The position numbers and the translations under genes were made by a program. Below the pieces are notes generated by a model, which had not been told where the DNA came from, did no database searches, and was given only the letters and a program-made list of their open reading frames with translations. Positions 50,654-62,100 of a stretch of DNA of 64,000 bases are shown piece by piece. The first letter of the stretch is position 1. Each line of letters begins with the position of its first letter. This stretch comes from Lingula anatina (lineage: Eukaryota > Brachiopoda > Lingulata > Lingulida > Lingulidae), in contig NW_019775402.1 in the NCBI RefSeq assembly GCF_001039355.2, positions 546,089-610,088 on the forward strand, read 5' to 3'.

Positions 50654-53600
50654 TTACTGTCTTTTGCTTTTCTTGTTACCAAGTATGATGGTGTTCTTTG
50701 CTAAAGAGGGCACTCTAGCTAGATGGGCAGGAAGAGGCAGTGTGGCATACCCAGCTTTTCCTAGGTTCTTTATGCCCTCTAATACATTGCGACCCTCAAA
50801 TTTAACCCGGCAGCGGAACGGCTCCTTGCTCTTAGCAAAATGGGGTGCACAGTTACCCCCACGGAAATTGGTCTCCATCTTGGGGGGGAAAAAGAACATT
50901 TCAGTTTACTTTCTATTTAAGATTTAGACTGTAACAGTGAGGAGAAGAAGAAAGCAATTAAGTCACTTATTTACCAAGAACCAAGCATAATCAGATGTTC
51001 CGTGACCTCTCTGACTGAAACCTTTACACTTAAACCAACAGCATATGGTTACCTTATATTCCAACCTCTCCAAAGATGGCTGTTCATTGGAACCAAATGT
51101 ATCCTGAAGTATTTTCTTACTCCTTTGCTTGTCCTTTATGTTCTCATAGGTTATTCTGTCATCCAAAACTTCTTCCTCTTCTTCAACTAAGGAAGATAAA
51201 TAAATAAATAGATCCATCTATAAAAAATTGACACAAAGCAGAACATACTGAAGTTCAGCTATTTGACTTTTATATTCACTTACAGAACTAGTTAAGATCA
51301 TCAATGATATTGGTAAAACACAAAAATCCATTTTCTCTGGCCAATCTAAATTAATCTTGTCAATTATCAAAAACATTCATCAGTTATGTGATACAATTGG
51401 ATATTATATATCCTACTTAATTTTTCTTCAATCAGTGACCCGAGTCAGGTTGCTCAAAGAAAAAGAGCCCCATTCCCACCTTAGTTGAGGTTATTTCAAC
51501 AAAAAATGTTGCATTCTGCTGAATAATTGACCTAAGGTAGTGTTCATATTTAGTAAAAAGATAATGCTGCTACCTACCCCCAAATCTACACACACAAACA
51601 CATTGGACCCCCACACACACACACGCACACAATTTTTCCAAGCATTTTTGATTGAGACCATTGTAAAAAAAAAAAAGGATAATAACACACTATTAAAAAA
51701 ACTTGCTTTTTCTTTTTCTTTTCTCTCCTCTGGCCAAAGCATTGATGTCCACCTGCCCAAGTCTGTAATGGCTAAAATAACCCTGAAATAAATAAAAATA
51801 AATAAGGATAACCAATCACTGCCAATAACTGCAAAACAAAAACTTGAGACAATGACAAAAATTGAGTAAAAAAAAAAAAAAAAATAGTTTACTAAGCTTA
51901 AAATGATACAATTTCACATTTAAAGTTCACTTTACTAATACACTCAACCAAAAAAAGATTGTTTTCAATAATAAAAATACTATGTAATGTAGCGGGAAAT
52001 TTTTCAGTGTATATAAAAAAGTAACAATTGTCCATCAATATTTGGATAAAATATATACCGTAGTTCATATTGTTATTTTATAATTATTCAAAATAACGAT
52101 GTTAAATAACGATGTTTCTGAACTTTTTTGGCCAAGAGTTGATACAATCATAACACAATTTTTCTACCTGGCTGTACTTATTGAGAGACAACTGGGCCAA
52201 GGATGACAAGCAGTGCCCACTCAGCATCTGTTCCTCAAGTTCGCCTGCACTGAGAGTGTTACTGAAGGCCTGAATATAAAAATTAATTTATAACATTATT
52301 TTGAAGATACAAAATGAGGTATTAGGTTCGAGATATAAACAGTAAAAACAAAACTGATGGTGATACTATTGCTTCTGGAGCTCATGATGAGCAAGTCACG
52401 CCATCATCATGATAAAGGGTTGATTTCATGCCTCCCAGGTTTTAAACATGTTCATTATTATTTTTTTCAAATTCATCATGCCCACACCTGAATTATATAC
52501 TCCCTGTTGGCAGCCTTGATAGCAGTTAAGATGAGGACAGGTGAGTGTGGGTAGTATACTGCATACACTGTGTTGTTTGCTTGGTACTTGGTGTCTTCAT
52601 GGATGTAGATTCTCACCCAGAGAGCCTTCTGGTGTTCCATAACTTGAATATCCTAAAATGAAAAGATACCAGATTACAACAAGGAGCCATCAGTTCTTGC
52701 TAGGGCACAAAACATTGGAGACTTGATAAGAAGGGCATGATTTCCCATTACTGAGCTCTTGAATAGTCCATAATAGATTTCCATTTTTAACTGGTGGCCC
52801 CAGCTCACAAGTTTTAAATAATAATATATTGATAAAGTTGTGCACTATAGAAAGGAGGGGGTCATTACCAAAACAGCATTGAAGAAAAAATAAATCAATA
52901 AATACCAGCAAAAATGTAATGGGAGACTGAAAATCATAAAAAATGTATCTATTTTAATCACATGTCAAGTATCAGATTTCAAGACAGCACAACAGTTTAT
53001 GCAGCTTTTACTAATGAATTTTTCTGTAAAACATTCCTAGAGCTTGGAAAAATCAAACAAATTACTATGACGAAAGGAAAAACATAAGAAACATTGCAAA
53101 ATTCAGATTATGATTAAAAATTACTCATAATTTTTAATGACCCAGATTGCAAAATTTAGATGATATAACTACCAGTACATTTGGATACTTTCACACAAAC
53201 CAAAATGGTTACAGAAAACTAAATAACAGACTGATGTTTCAGCAACTTTTCCTACCAGCATGAAGTACGATTCCAGTGCTGTTTTGAGACGTCTCCTAAA
53301 AGCTTGTGGTGTTTCAGCATAGCCTTCACTGCCTGCAGATGAGAATGATATATTTAACAAATAACATCTGTTTTATTTTATTCATCTTTTCATAACATAG
53401 TTATGCTAGTGGGCAAGTGGAAAAAATGCATTGACAGCAAGGCTTTTCCGAGAGAACCGTCCAGCTATCATTTGGATGGCCAAAGATGGCTGTACGGCTA
53501 ACAATTTTTTTGGGGAAATGATGGGTTGGGGACTTGACTTGCTTGGGTTGGGTCCCCTGTAAATCAGTGACGAAATTACAAATTCACACTTTGGACCCCC

Positions 53601-56600
53601 TCTATCCCAAATCCTGGGGAAACCTCTAGGGGACAAGGACAGTGTTTTTTATACTGGTCAGCACCATGCAAGATCCAACATGCAGCTAGGAAGTTACCCA
53701 AAGAGTGCACTTCTGCATCCAGTACCTCCCACACCTCAACCAGTATTACTATTTACAGACTTAACTTCAAGAGCTTTCCACGCACTTTGGACTGCATTCA
53801 AAGAGAGCAATTCTACATGTTATCTGCCCCCCCCCCATACACACACACATTTCTATAAATATAATACATTCTACATGTTATCTGCCCCCCCCCCCCCATA
53901 CACACACACACACATTTCTATAAATATAATACAATTCTAACATTTTTCCCCAATAACTTACCATGCAGCTCAGTTGACAGCCACACTGTCCAGGTTTTAC
54001 TAGAGGAGTGCTGCAGCATGTCTGGAAAATGCAGAACATAAAATATTTCAGCTGCATTTACCTATGTGGTTTTCATATTAATTCTATGTTTCAGACAGTT
54101 GAATAGTTCATGTTCTCATATAATAAAATAACAGAATGAAAGTTCTTAAAGTCATACTAACTCTTCGTTTTGGCCGAAAATTGGATTTTCCTGGAGTAAA
54201 CGGCAATTTTCCCCTACTTACCAATGGTCAACAACCCCATTCCTGCATTAAAAAGTAGTCCAGGTTTTTTTTCCTAAAAGTTTGATTTTTTGTTAAAATC
54301 TCTTAAGAGATTTTAACTGACGGAGCCCTCTCTGACATTGGATAGTCATGCGATATCGAGCGATATTTTCTGGTGACCTACTTAAAACCATGGGAAAAGC
54401 AGACAACAACAACACTATATAACAATACTCTGAAGTATCAAATAAACGTACCGGTACGTTAATTAATTTTTCAAATTTCTTCCTGCCAGTATGCACCATT
54501 TCCACCCAGTACGCTTATTAATTTTTCAAAAATCTGCCACCCAGTATGTTTATTAAATACCTTTTGTACCGGTGGGAAATTGTACAAGTCAAGTTTTTTT
54601 ATTTTCTTAAATTGAAGTATAGATGAGAAGAAACACGGTGCAGCTACTGTTCGACATACAGCACTGGAAAGTAGGTCAAACGGAACACAACAATACATGC
54701 GGTCTGATTTCAGTTCCTATAAATAGACGTGCTTTCCCTTCAACAGTGACAACTACTCATGCATATCGATCGAGTGATGTAATGTCGCAAGGTGATAGGA
54801 TCATATTTATAGCTAAGGAGGTCATTTCAAGTGCAGCAAAGAAGTTGTCTGTTTTCAAACGTCAATTTATTTCATGCCGATTTATTTATGATTTAAACGA
54901 TGTTAAATCACACTTCTATGTAAGATAAACCCTAAGGAGTTTACAGGTATGCAAAACGAACCTTATATCTGAGAATAAATTTACTATGAATAACGTCTCC
55001 GTATGGCTATCGGAGGCGGCTTAGGTGCAATACATCTGGGTCTTCGGATTATGAAATTTAACTCATGACAAATATTTTTTCGAAAATAAATTAGATATCC
55101 CGTTTTTAAGATAAATAAATTATAATACTGAGTGAGCTTTACCTAGTGAAAGTTTTTTTAAAATTTATTTATTATTATTATTTTCTTACAATGATAAATA
55201 GCTAGCTTTTTTCTTTCTCTTCTTTATTTCTATTTATTTATTTCATTTTTTTTTTTTGGGTGGGGTGGTTGAGTGGTGTGAAGGTTTTTTCCNGGGGAGT
55301 GGTGTGAAGGTTTTTTCCAGGCAGTACTTTTATTCCATCCAGTACTTCTATTAAATTTCGAGATTTTTTCCACCCAGTACTTTTATTCCATCAGTACTTT
55401 TATTCGATACTTCAGAGTAATATATGATTCATAAGATATATTCGTCTTATTGCTCAAAATGCATTTATATCTACAATGTGTACAATTCTGGGCTTTTCGT
55501 TATCCGACACACTATACAAAAACTCGCAACTTACGTCTGCGGATTGCATCAGGCGTTTGGCGCCATATGTTATTTTGGTCTCGAATAAACGCGAGAATCC
55601 GCGTGACACCCCTACGTCATTGGCAATGGATGCCTTGACGATCGGAAAGAAAGGCATCGAAAGCCCTATTGACGAGCACAGATTTTGGTTTTACTACAAT
55701 AACGGCCGTTTTGGTGGTAATTAAAATACAATAGAATATATTTCCATGCATTGTTTACAATGTATTTCTTGCGGAATTTTGAATCTCAAAGGAAGAGTTA
55801 TTATTGCTTTAAATATAAAAGGCTTTACTTGACAAGCATTTTTTTTATATTTCCTCAATATTGTAAAAATGTGTTTTTACAGTTAAGAGCCAAATAAAAC
55901 CCAAAAGCTTTAAGCGTTCTTTTAATTATTACTTAATATCAGTTGGCTTAGTAAGACAGATACTAGCTGACAACCTGGAAGCTTTACCACGTCATGCCAA
56001 GGTCATTTACACTGAGGACTGCCTAAACGTGGCAATTTCACATTTAGTCCATTACACACTACTTACACAACAAATCCAACTCCCCTGCATGATGAGGCTG
56101 AATTTTGGACAGTCTCTGAAAAGATAAACTTTAAAGTGCAACTAATGACATTTATGGTGAAATTAAAAAAGGCAAATCTGTAGTTTTTTACGCGTGATCA
56201 TGTGATATAATCATTCCCAGTAACATACGTAGTGATATTGGGTGAAATAATAAATTTCAATTATCACTGTAAATAAAGTTATGAACCTTAAACCATATGT
56301 AAAACTCAATAGACAATACTGTGTATTTTAGGAGGCCTTTATAATTGGCTGGGGCTCTCGTAATTTTAACCAAATTTGGGAAACATAACTAGACATGTGG
56401 ATAAACGACCTGATATACCCATAAACTTAAATTTACACACTTTATGTGAATAGTACCTTATATAACTGCGGTAATAATTGGATCTTTGTAGTTGATAAGT
56501 CGAGGCCTTCCAAACATCCCCAAGCAGGATGGTGTTTACTCAATTTTGACCACTTCTTTAGCGTCTTTTCAAGTTCATCACGCCTTAGTCTAACTAAAGT

Positions 56601-56624
56601 TTTCTTCAGCAGTTCGTACTCCAT
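50654..56624 (-). CDS. CENPN: Centromere protein N (9 exons, 351 aa)
   Basis: CENP-N recognises the CENP-A nucleosome and links it to CENP-L and the inner kinetochore. Exons: 56457-56624, 56067-56115, 53962-54021, 53256-53332, 52488-52652, 52168-52269, 51707-51782, 51053-51186, 50654-50878, with all phases agreeing over 1,056 nt. Family matches are the N-terminal pyrin-like helix pattern (MEYELLKKTLVRLRRDELEK), the conserved ALWVRIYIHEDTKY plus YAVYYPHSP block, the HYRLGQVDINAL region, ITYENIKDKQR...LQDTFG, and the C-terminal METNFRGG ... FRCRVKFEG with L..LG.AG. The length is close to human CENPN (339 aa). The tiny exon 2 (49 nt) is required to restore phase and supplies RLSKIQPHHAGELDLL. 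The intron after exon 7 has a GC donor. Divergent from the PRDM gene. Confidence 0.93.
54426..55419. mobile_element. 1-kb inverted-repeat element in CENPN intron 2
   Basis: Termini at 54426-54451 and 55394-55419 are 26-bp inverted repeats with two mismatches, beginning TACTCTGAAGTATC. Inside each end are repeated copies of CCAGTA(C/T)(T)TTTATT-like strings. It holds short ORFs without recognisable domains, so it is non-autonomous or unrelated to known transposases. An N lies at 55293. Confidence 0.68.
56457..56624 (-). other. CENPN: CENPN first coding exon
   Basis: The ATG at 56624-56622 opens MEYELLKKTLV and the exon ends ...LPQLYK at CAG-TTA-TAT-AAG|gtacta (phase 0). It covers the N-terminal helical domain that contacts CENP-A in the family. 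Confidence 0.88.
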
Positions 56625-59148
56625 CACTTAATTAAACGTATCATTTTGTTTTTACCTAAAATAAAAAAATGCAAATCAGAAATCAAGTTGAAATCAGCGC
56701 TTGATGGTTTGAGCAATCTTATAGGGAGCGCTAAAATCAAGATACCCCCAAATGAGCTCAAATGTCCAACATAATTAAAATGTTAAAAAAGAAAACAACC
56801 ATTAACTTGTTAAATAAAAAATATATCAATAAAATTGTCCGTGCTATCAATCTACTCTGTCATGTTAATATGTAGTCTAAATTAATTAAAAATAATAAAC
56901 CAACTTTTCAAAATCTCTCTTCAAATGCACTGCCATCTATAATGAGAGTGCCTAAAATCAGAGCAGGAATGTCATGACGTCATCACAGGCGGAGGCAGTC
57001 ACAAAGGACATTGCAAGATTTTGACCGCATCGTTGTTTTTGTTGATTACACGATCAGAAACATTTTCAGGTAAACATTCCCCAAATCATGTAACATTAGA
57101 CAATGTAGCTTTGGAAGTGAGTATGCTGTAAGCCTATCACTCTGTCGTGTTCTGGAAATCGTTTCACGTAAAAGGTGCAGAAGTGCTGCAAAAGTAGGTC
57201 ACGAAATGCCATATTGTCGCCCGGCTGCATCACGAAGAACTTGCCCATGCATTGATATTCAAATGAGAAAAACAGGTAGATTGCGTGGTGATGTCACATG
57301 ATCAGTACACCTGAAGGTCGAGGTACCCCTGCAAGCTAAGAAGCCTTGTGAAACCCCTTATCCAGCGAAACATCCAGGCAAGGGTTTGTTCTAGTGCTCA
57401 CCTCTAAATTAAGACTAAACCGTCTTGAAAATGTTACATATACATTAACATGGCATTCACGTCCTTGTTTCGTAAGTCTTCCAACACGTTCCTTTAGTTT
57501 TATGTAAGAACTGTATTTACTGATCGTGACTGATTGCACGCAACGACTGTAGTTACCAGTTGTGGTTCTTGTTTATCAAGACCTATTACAGAGATGATAG
57601 AAATCCCTGAAATCTATTGTACCTGAGTATTGTTACTGTCACTGATATGAAACGCTTGAATACAGCCCATTTGTTTAATGCACAGCAATAAATATAAGCC
57701 TTTTTTTCTATCACTTGCTCCCATGTCTTAAAACATAAAAATGAAACAAGTACAAATACCCTAAACTATAAACTTTATAAGTGCCAGCTAGTTTCTTACT
57801 CAAAAAAATTTATTTTATTTAACATCTAAAATCATTCACTTGGGCAGCAAAAGTGGTTAAAATTGCACCTCCAACACAATTTTGTCATGAATTCAAGCTA
57901 CTTATATCCCGTACAGTCTGTAAGGCATATAAAGTAAGAGTATGTACAAATGTAATTAAAAAATAATAATAATATTGTAAGAAAACTGTATTAGAGATAT
58001 TGGCATATATTATGTAAAAATATAGTGTTTAATATGTTGCCATGACCGTACTGGTGAAAAACTCGAAAACTTTCTTGGAGTGGATATATTGTATTTCGTT
58101 GCAGAAAAACTATTAAAATCTTGCAAAAAACTGATATAAACTGATATGGACTAAAACTGAATTAAACTGATTTAAACATTAAACAATATGCTCTGGGTAG
58201 ACCCGTGTTGCTGAACTGAAATGTAGGGCGGGAGTTCAATTTTATACCTGTGTCAGGCTGTGTGTCATATGACACATGAACACATCTCACTACAATACTC
58301 TGATCTACTTCAACTTGTAACTGCTGCACATGTTGCAGTTACATAATATCCTCTTGTCTGCTCTTATTCACCAGAAAAATGTGAATTGTTTTGCCATAAC
58401 TGTGATGCAATAGTTACTGAAAAGCTTGTTTAAGCTGCCAGCATTTTCATGCTCATAGTGCTTCTCTCCTGTGTGTACAAGAACTTGATCATATATGAGT
58501 CATGATAAACAGTCAATCAAATCGACTCAAGTTTCCGTACAGCAACATTTTGCCATAGCATTGAAGGTACTAATAAAAGACCATAAACTGCCTCGGCATT
58601 CTTACTGTATCCTTTCCGCCAATCTACTTTGCTGCGCTGGAAAAAAGTCTGAAGGCCTTTTACGTGAAACGATTTAGAGACAGATGAAGACATTGTAGTT
58701 AGTAAGTACACTGTTTTGTTCATAATGCTAGAAACACTATTTGATATATAAGCTGAGTAAACAGTTTAAGAAGTCTTGGCTAAGAATTTTGGTTTAAAAT
58801 TAAGTGCTTCATTAAAGTATTTGTCACCTATAACTTAACCTGTCAATGATAAGCAGATACAAATATAGGAATTAGCTGCTAAGTAAAGAACGTATTTTTC
58901 AATTATAAATTTGTACCACTATATTCACTGTTCCATTTATAAATTTATACTGCCAAGTGGCATGAGCATTTTGATAACTTACAAAGATTGAATCCTGATT
59001 CTCTACCTAATATTTGTTTTATTTTTCTTACTCAGGATCATCCCTTGGAAGTTGTTGGATACCCCAGGCTGTTCACCTAAAAGATAGTGCTCATTCAAGT
59101 TATCCATATTGGTCACAGTGTTATGGCATATGATCAGAAAAGAGCAAC
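56625..59148. other. Head-to-head upstream region of CENPN and the PRDM gene
   Basis: There is no coding gene. A CRE-like TGACGTCA lies at 56975-56982. A probable noncoding first exon of the PRDM gene ends at 57069 (CAG|gtaaac). A good acceptor (ttttcttactcag) precedes 59036, giving a 5' UTR exon 59036-59148. The rest appears to be intron-like AT-rich sequence. Exon calls here are inference from splice-site strings. Confidence 0.45.
56975..56982. promoter_or_regulatory. Palindromic CRE octamer in the CENPN/PRDM divergent promoter
   Basis: A full TGACGTCA lies about 350 bp upstream of the CENPN ATG and shortly before the inferred first PRDM exon. CREB/ATF factors bind this octamer in animals. 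It may serve both genes. Confidence 0.4.
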
Positions 59149-59152
59149 ATGA
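59123..59152 (+). promoter_or_regulatory. Upstream ORF overlapping the PRDM start codon
   Basis: A nine-codon uORF (MAYDQKRAT) starts at 59123. Its TGA (59150-59152) overlaps the main ATG at 59149-59151 as ATGA. This layout often lowers or tunes main-ORF translation through termination and re-initiation. Its use is not shown here. Confidence 0.5.
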
Positions 59153-62100
59153 GTGCCAAAAATCCAGACACCAGGTCAACATTTGACCAAGAACTGGGAC
59201 AGGTCACAGAAAAGGTTACTGAAAACATGTCTACAGGCAAGAAGAATATGGAGGTCACATTAAAATCAGACAGTTCATCTGACAGTTCTCAAATTGTTCC
59301 TATATCGGAAGTTTCAGTTAAAGAGCCAAGCAAAACTTTTGATATAGCTGACTGTATGGAAGATGTTGTTGTGAAATCTGTATCCAAGGAACCTATCTCC
59401 CTTAACTCTGTATCCATGGAGATCAGTACTAGCAGTGACCAAGCAATCATTGGACCGACTCTGCAATCTAATCAATCAAAAATCTCAACTACTGGATCTC
59501 AGCTAAGTTCATCTATGGAATCTGACCCAAAAGCATACACTCGGACAGATGGTCTTGATTCACAACCCAAAGAAAAACTTAGCATGGAGAAACTAGTGAA
59601 AACAAAAAAAAGCAGGTCTATTATTGATCAGAAATATTTATCTGGTCTTGTAGAGGGGCAGCAAACTACAGAAGGAACCGGAACAAATGTAAATGGTAGA
59701 CCGAAGAGAAAATCCACAGAGAACAAAAAGGTGAATTACTCTGAGATTGTAGGAGTAGCAGATGATGATGATGGTGAATCAGATACTCAAGATCCGTCCT
59801 TTGATGAAAGTGATGCCGAGACTTTCAGGATAGACAGCAGCTCCAGACGTCGCAAGGGGAGACCGCAGAAATTATTGCGAACAGAAGAGCAGGTTACGTC
59901 AACCAATCAGAAGGAGAAACCTGTTTCAAGTTCTCCTGAAAAGCAAATCCTAAAAAAGAGAAAATACAGAAGCCAGGCAAGCACAATGACTGTTCCAAAT
60001 CTGGAAGGTGATACAGCTGATGAGGTCAAAGGTCAAAATGTCACCAGAAAGAATTCTGTTGGTAATAACAAATTTATGATCAAAGTTGGTAAAAAGAGAT
60101 CTGGTAAGGGAAATGAAGTCAATGGCTCAGACACTGTAAACAGTACATCTGATGTCAATGGAGGGGATTTAAGGTCAAATCCAGATTCCCAGTCCAAGGG
60201 GGAGAAAAAACGAAAGAAAAAAGTTTCCAAATATGACATCCTGATTCAGAAAACTAGCAATGAGTCAAAACTAGAGAACAAAGCATTGGAGAAGTACAGT
60301 GCTCCAAAAGGGGTGCTCCGTGATGTCAGTAACATGTCTGACAATTGGAAACAACTTTGGTGTCAGGAATGTGGCAAACTGAGGCGGAATGAGTGCCCTG
60401 AACATGGTCCACTTCAGGTCATCCCAGACCGCCGTCAGCTCAAGGCTTATGCAACTCTGCCCCGAGTTCTGACCATCAGAAACATTAACCCTAAAAAGAA
60501 GAGTAAATATGGACCCAAGCAGGAGGATGTTGTTGGTGTTTTTGCCATTAGGAAAGTTCAGAAGAGCTTCAGGTTTGGACCTCTGGAAGGGAAATATATT
60601 TCCTTTCCAACAGACTTTGATTTGACATCCAAATGGCTGTTGTTTCGGGATACTGGCAATCCTCTCTGTCTGGAAGCCAATGATGTCGAGGCCTGCAATT
60701 GGATCATGTTCATTAGAAGAACTACTGATATCAAAGATCAAAACATTGTTGCCTTCCAGTATGAGTCCGATATCTTCTTTGTCACCACGCGGGATATTGA
60801 AGAAGGGGAGGAACTGAGATATTACTACAGTGAGAACTACTATGAGCTGCTGATGGAGGCACTCCCCAAGGAAATCATGAAGGGGTTCCCTGAGCCATGG
60901 GTCCTGAGGGGAGAACCTAGCAGATCCCAGCTGGGGGCACTGGTATCAGAGGAAGAGCCTTGCAATTTACCCCTAAAGGACAATATTGCCAATAAAGGTG
61001 GCCAGCTTTCTGCAGTAGGAAACACATCCAGTGGAACAAAACCAAAAGAACCACAGGCAAGAGAAGATCAGTATGCTGTGGTGGAGATGAATGGAGAGCA
61101 GGTCCTGTGTAAAATTGTCTCAGCAAACCAAAATGAGGTTTCCTTACAGACGGGGGGCAGCAGTGACATCAGTAATATCATTCGCCAGGCAGCTGAGAGT
61201 CAGGGCATTGGGCCTGAAATGGAGAGTGATGGTAGTAATATGGCGGTCAGTTTACTTGGCGGGGTGCCAACTGTCTCACAAGCTAACCAGTCTCCTGCAA
61301 TACATCAGCAACAGCTACTTCAGCAACAAGTTTCAGCAAACCAGGCACCTCCCACCCTATCAGTACTGGCAACACAATCTCATGCTTCAGCATCAACAAC
61401 AGCAAAACAGCAGCAACAAGTGTCAACAGAGGTGCAGCAACAGTTACAACCTCCACAACAGTTGTCATTGTCTTGTCAACAGCAGCAGCAACCAACAGCA
61501 TATCTGCCTGTGTCTTCAGAGAGCCTGAGCACTTCCATAGTTCCCCCCATTGTCCCAATGTCTTCAGGCCAGTATGCAGGACAACAACAGGCTGTGAGTG
61601 GGGAGGACTCCCTTCAGGCAGCTTTAGCTTATGCTCGAGGAGACTATGATCACATCTACACACAAGCTGGACACCACTATTATTTGTATCCCGGTGATGC
61701 GAGGGGCCGAGCAGACTTCAGCTATAATGACAACATGCAGACTCAGTCTGCCAATGCTGTGGACATCGCACTCAGATACTTGCAAAGTTTGAGTGAAGGC
61801 AGCACCCCTACATCTCGACAGGATCAGTCGCAATCTCAACAGCATACTATGGGAGTACAAGCCCAGCAGGTTCCTTATAGTGCTGCGACAGTTGATAGTG
61901 TTCCTGCAAGCCAGATGTATCCTGGTATTGCACAATCGTTAGGCCAAGGACAGTTTGAGATGGCGACAGGCACTTATTCACAGTTTCAATCTGGTATGGT
62001 GGGGGAACTGCAACAGCAGCAACCAGTTCGACCGATGAGTGACCTCCTCCCAGCACTAGGGTCTGGCCAGAGCACTGAACAGGCCAGTCAGTTTGCCAAC

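Noticed and set aside
55476-55724. Small plus-strand ORF in CENPN intron 2
   Set aside because: Overlaps an equally long antisense frame and shows no domain; likely chance.
60271-60741. 156-codon ORF antisense to the PRDM PR domain
   Set aside because: Shadow of a conserved coding exon; no features of its own.
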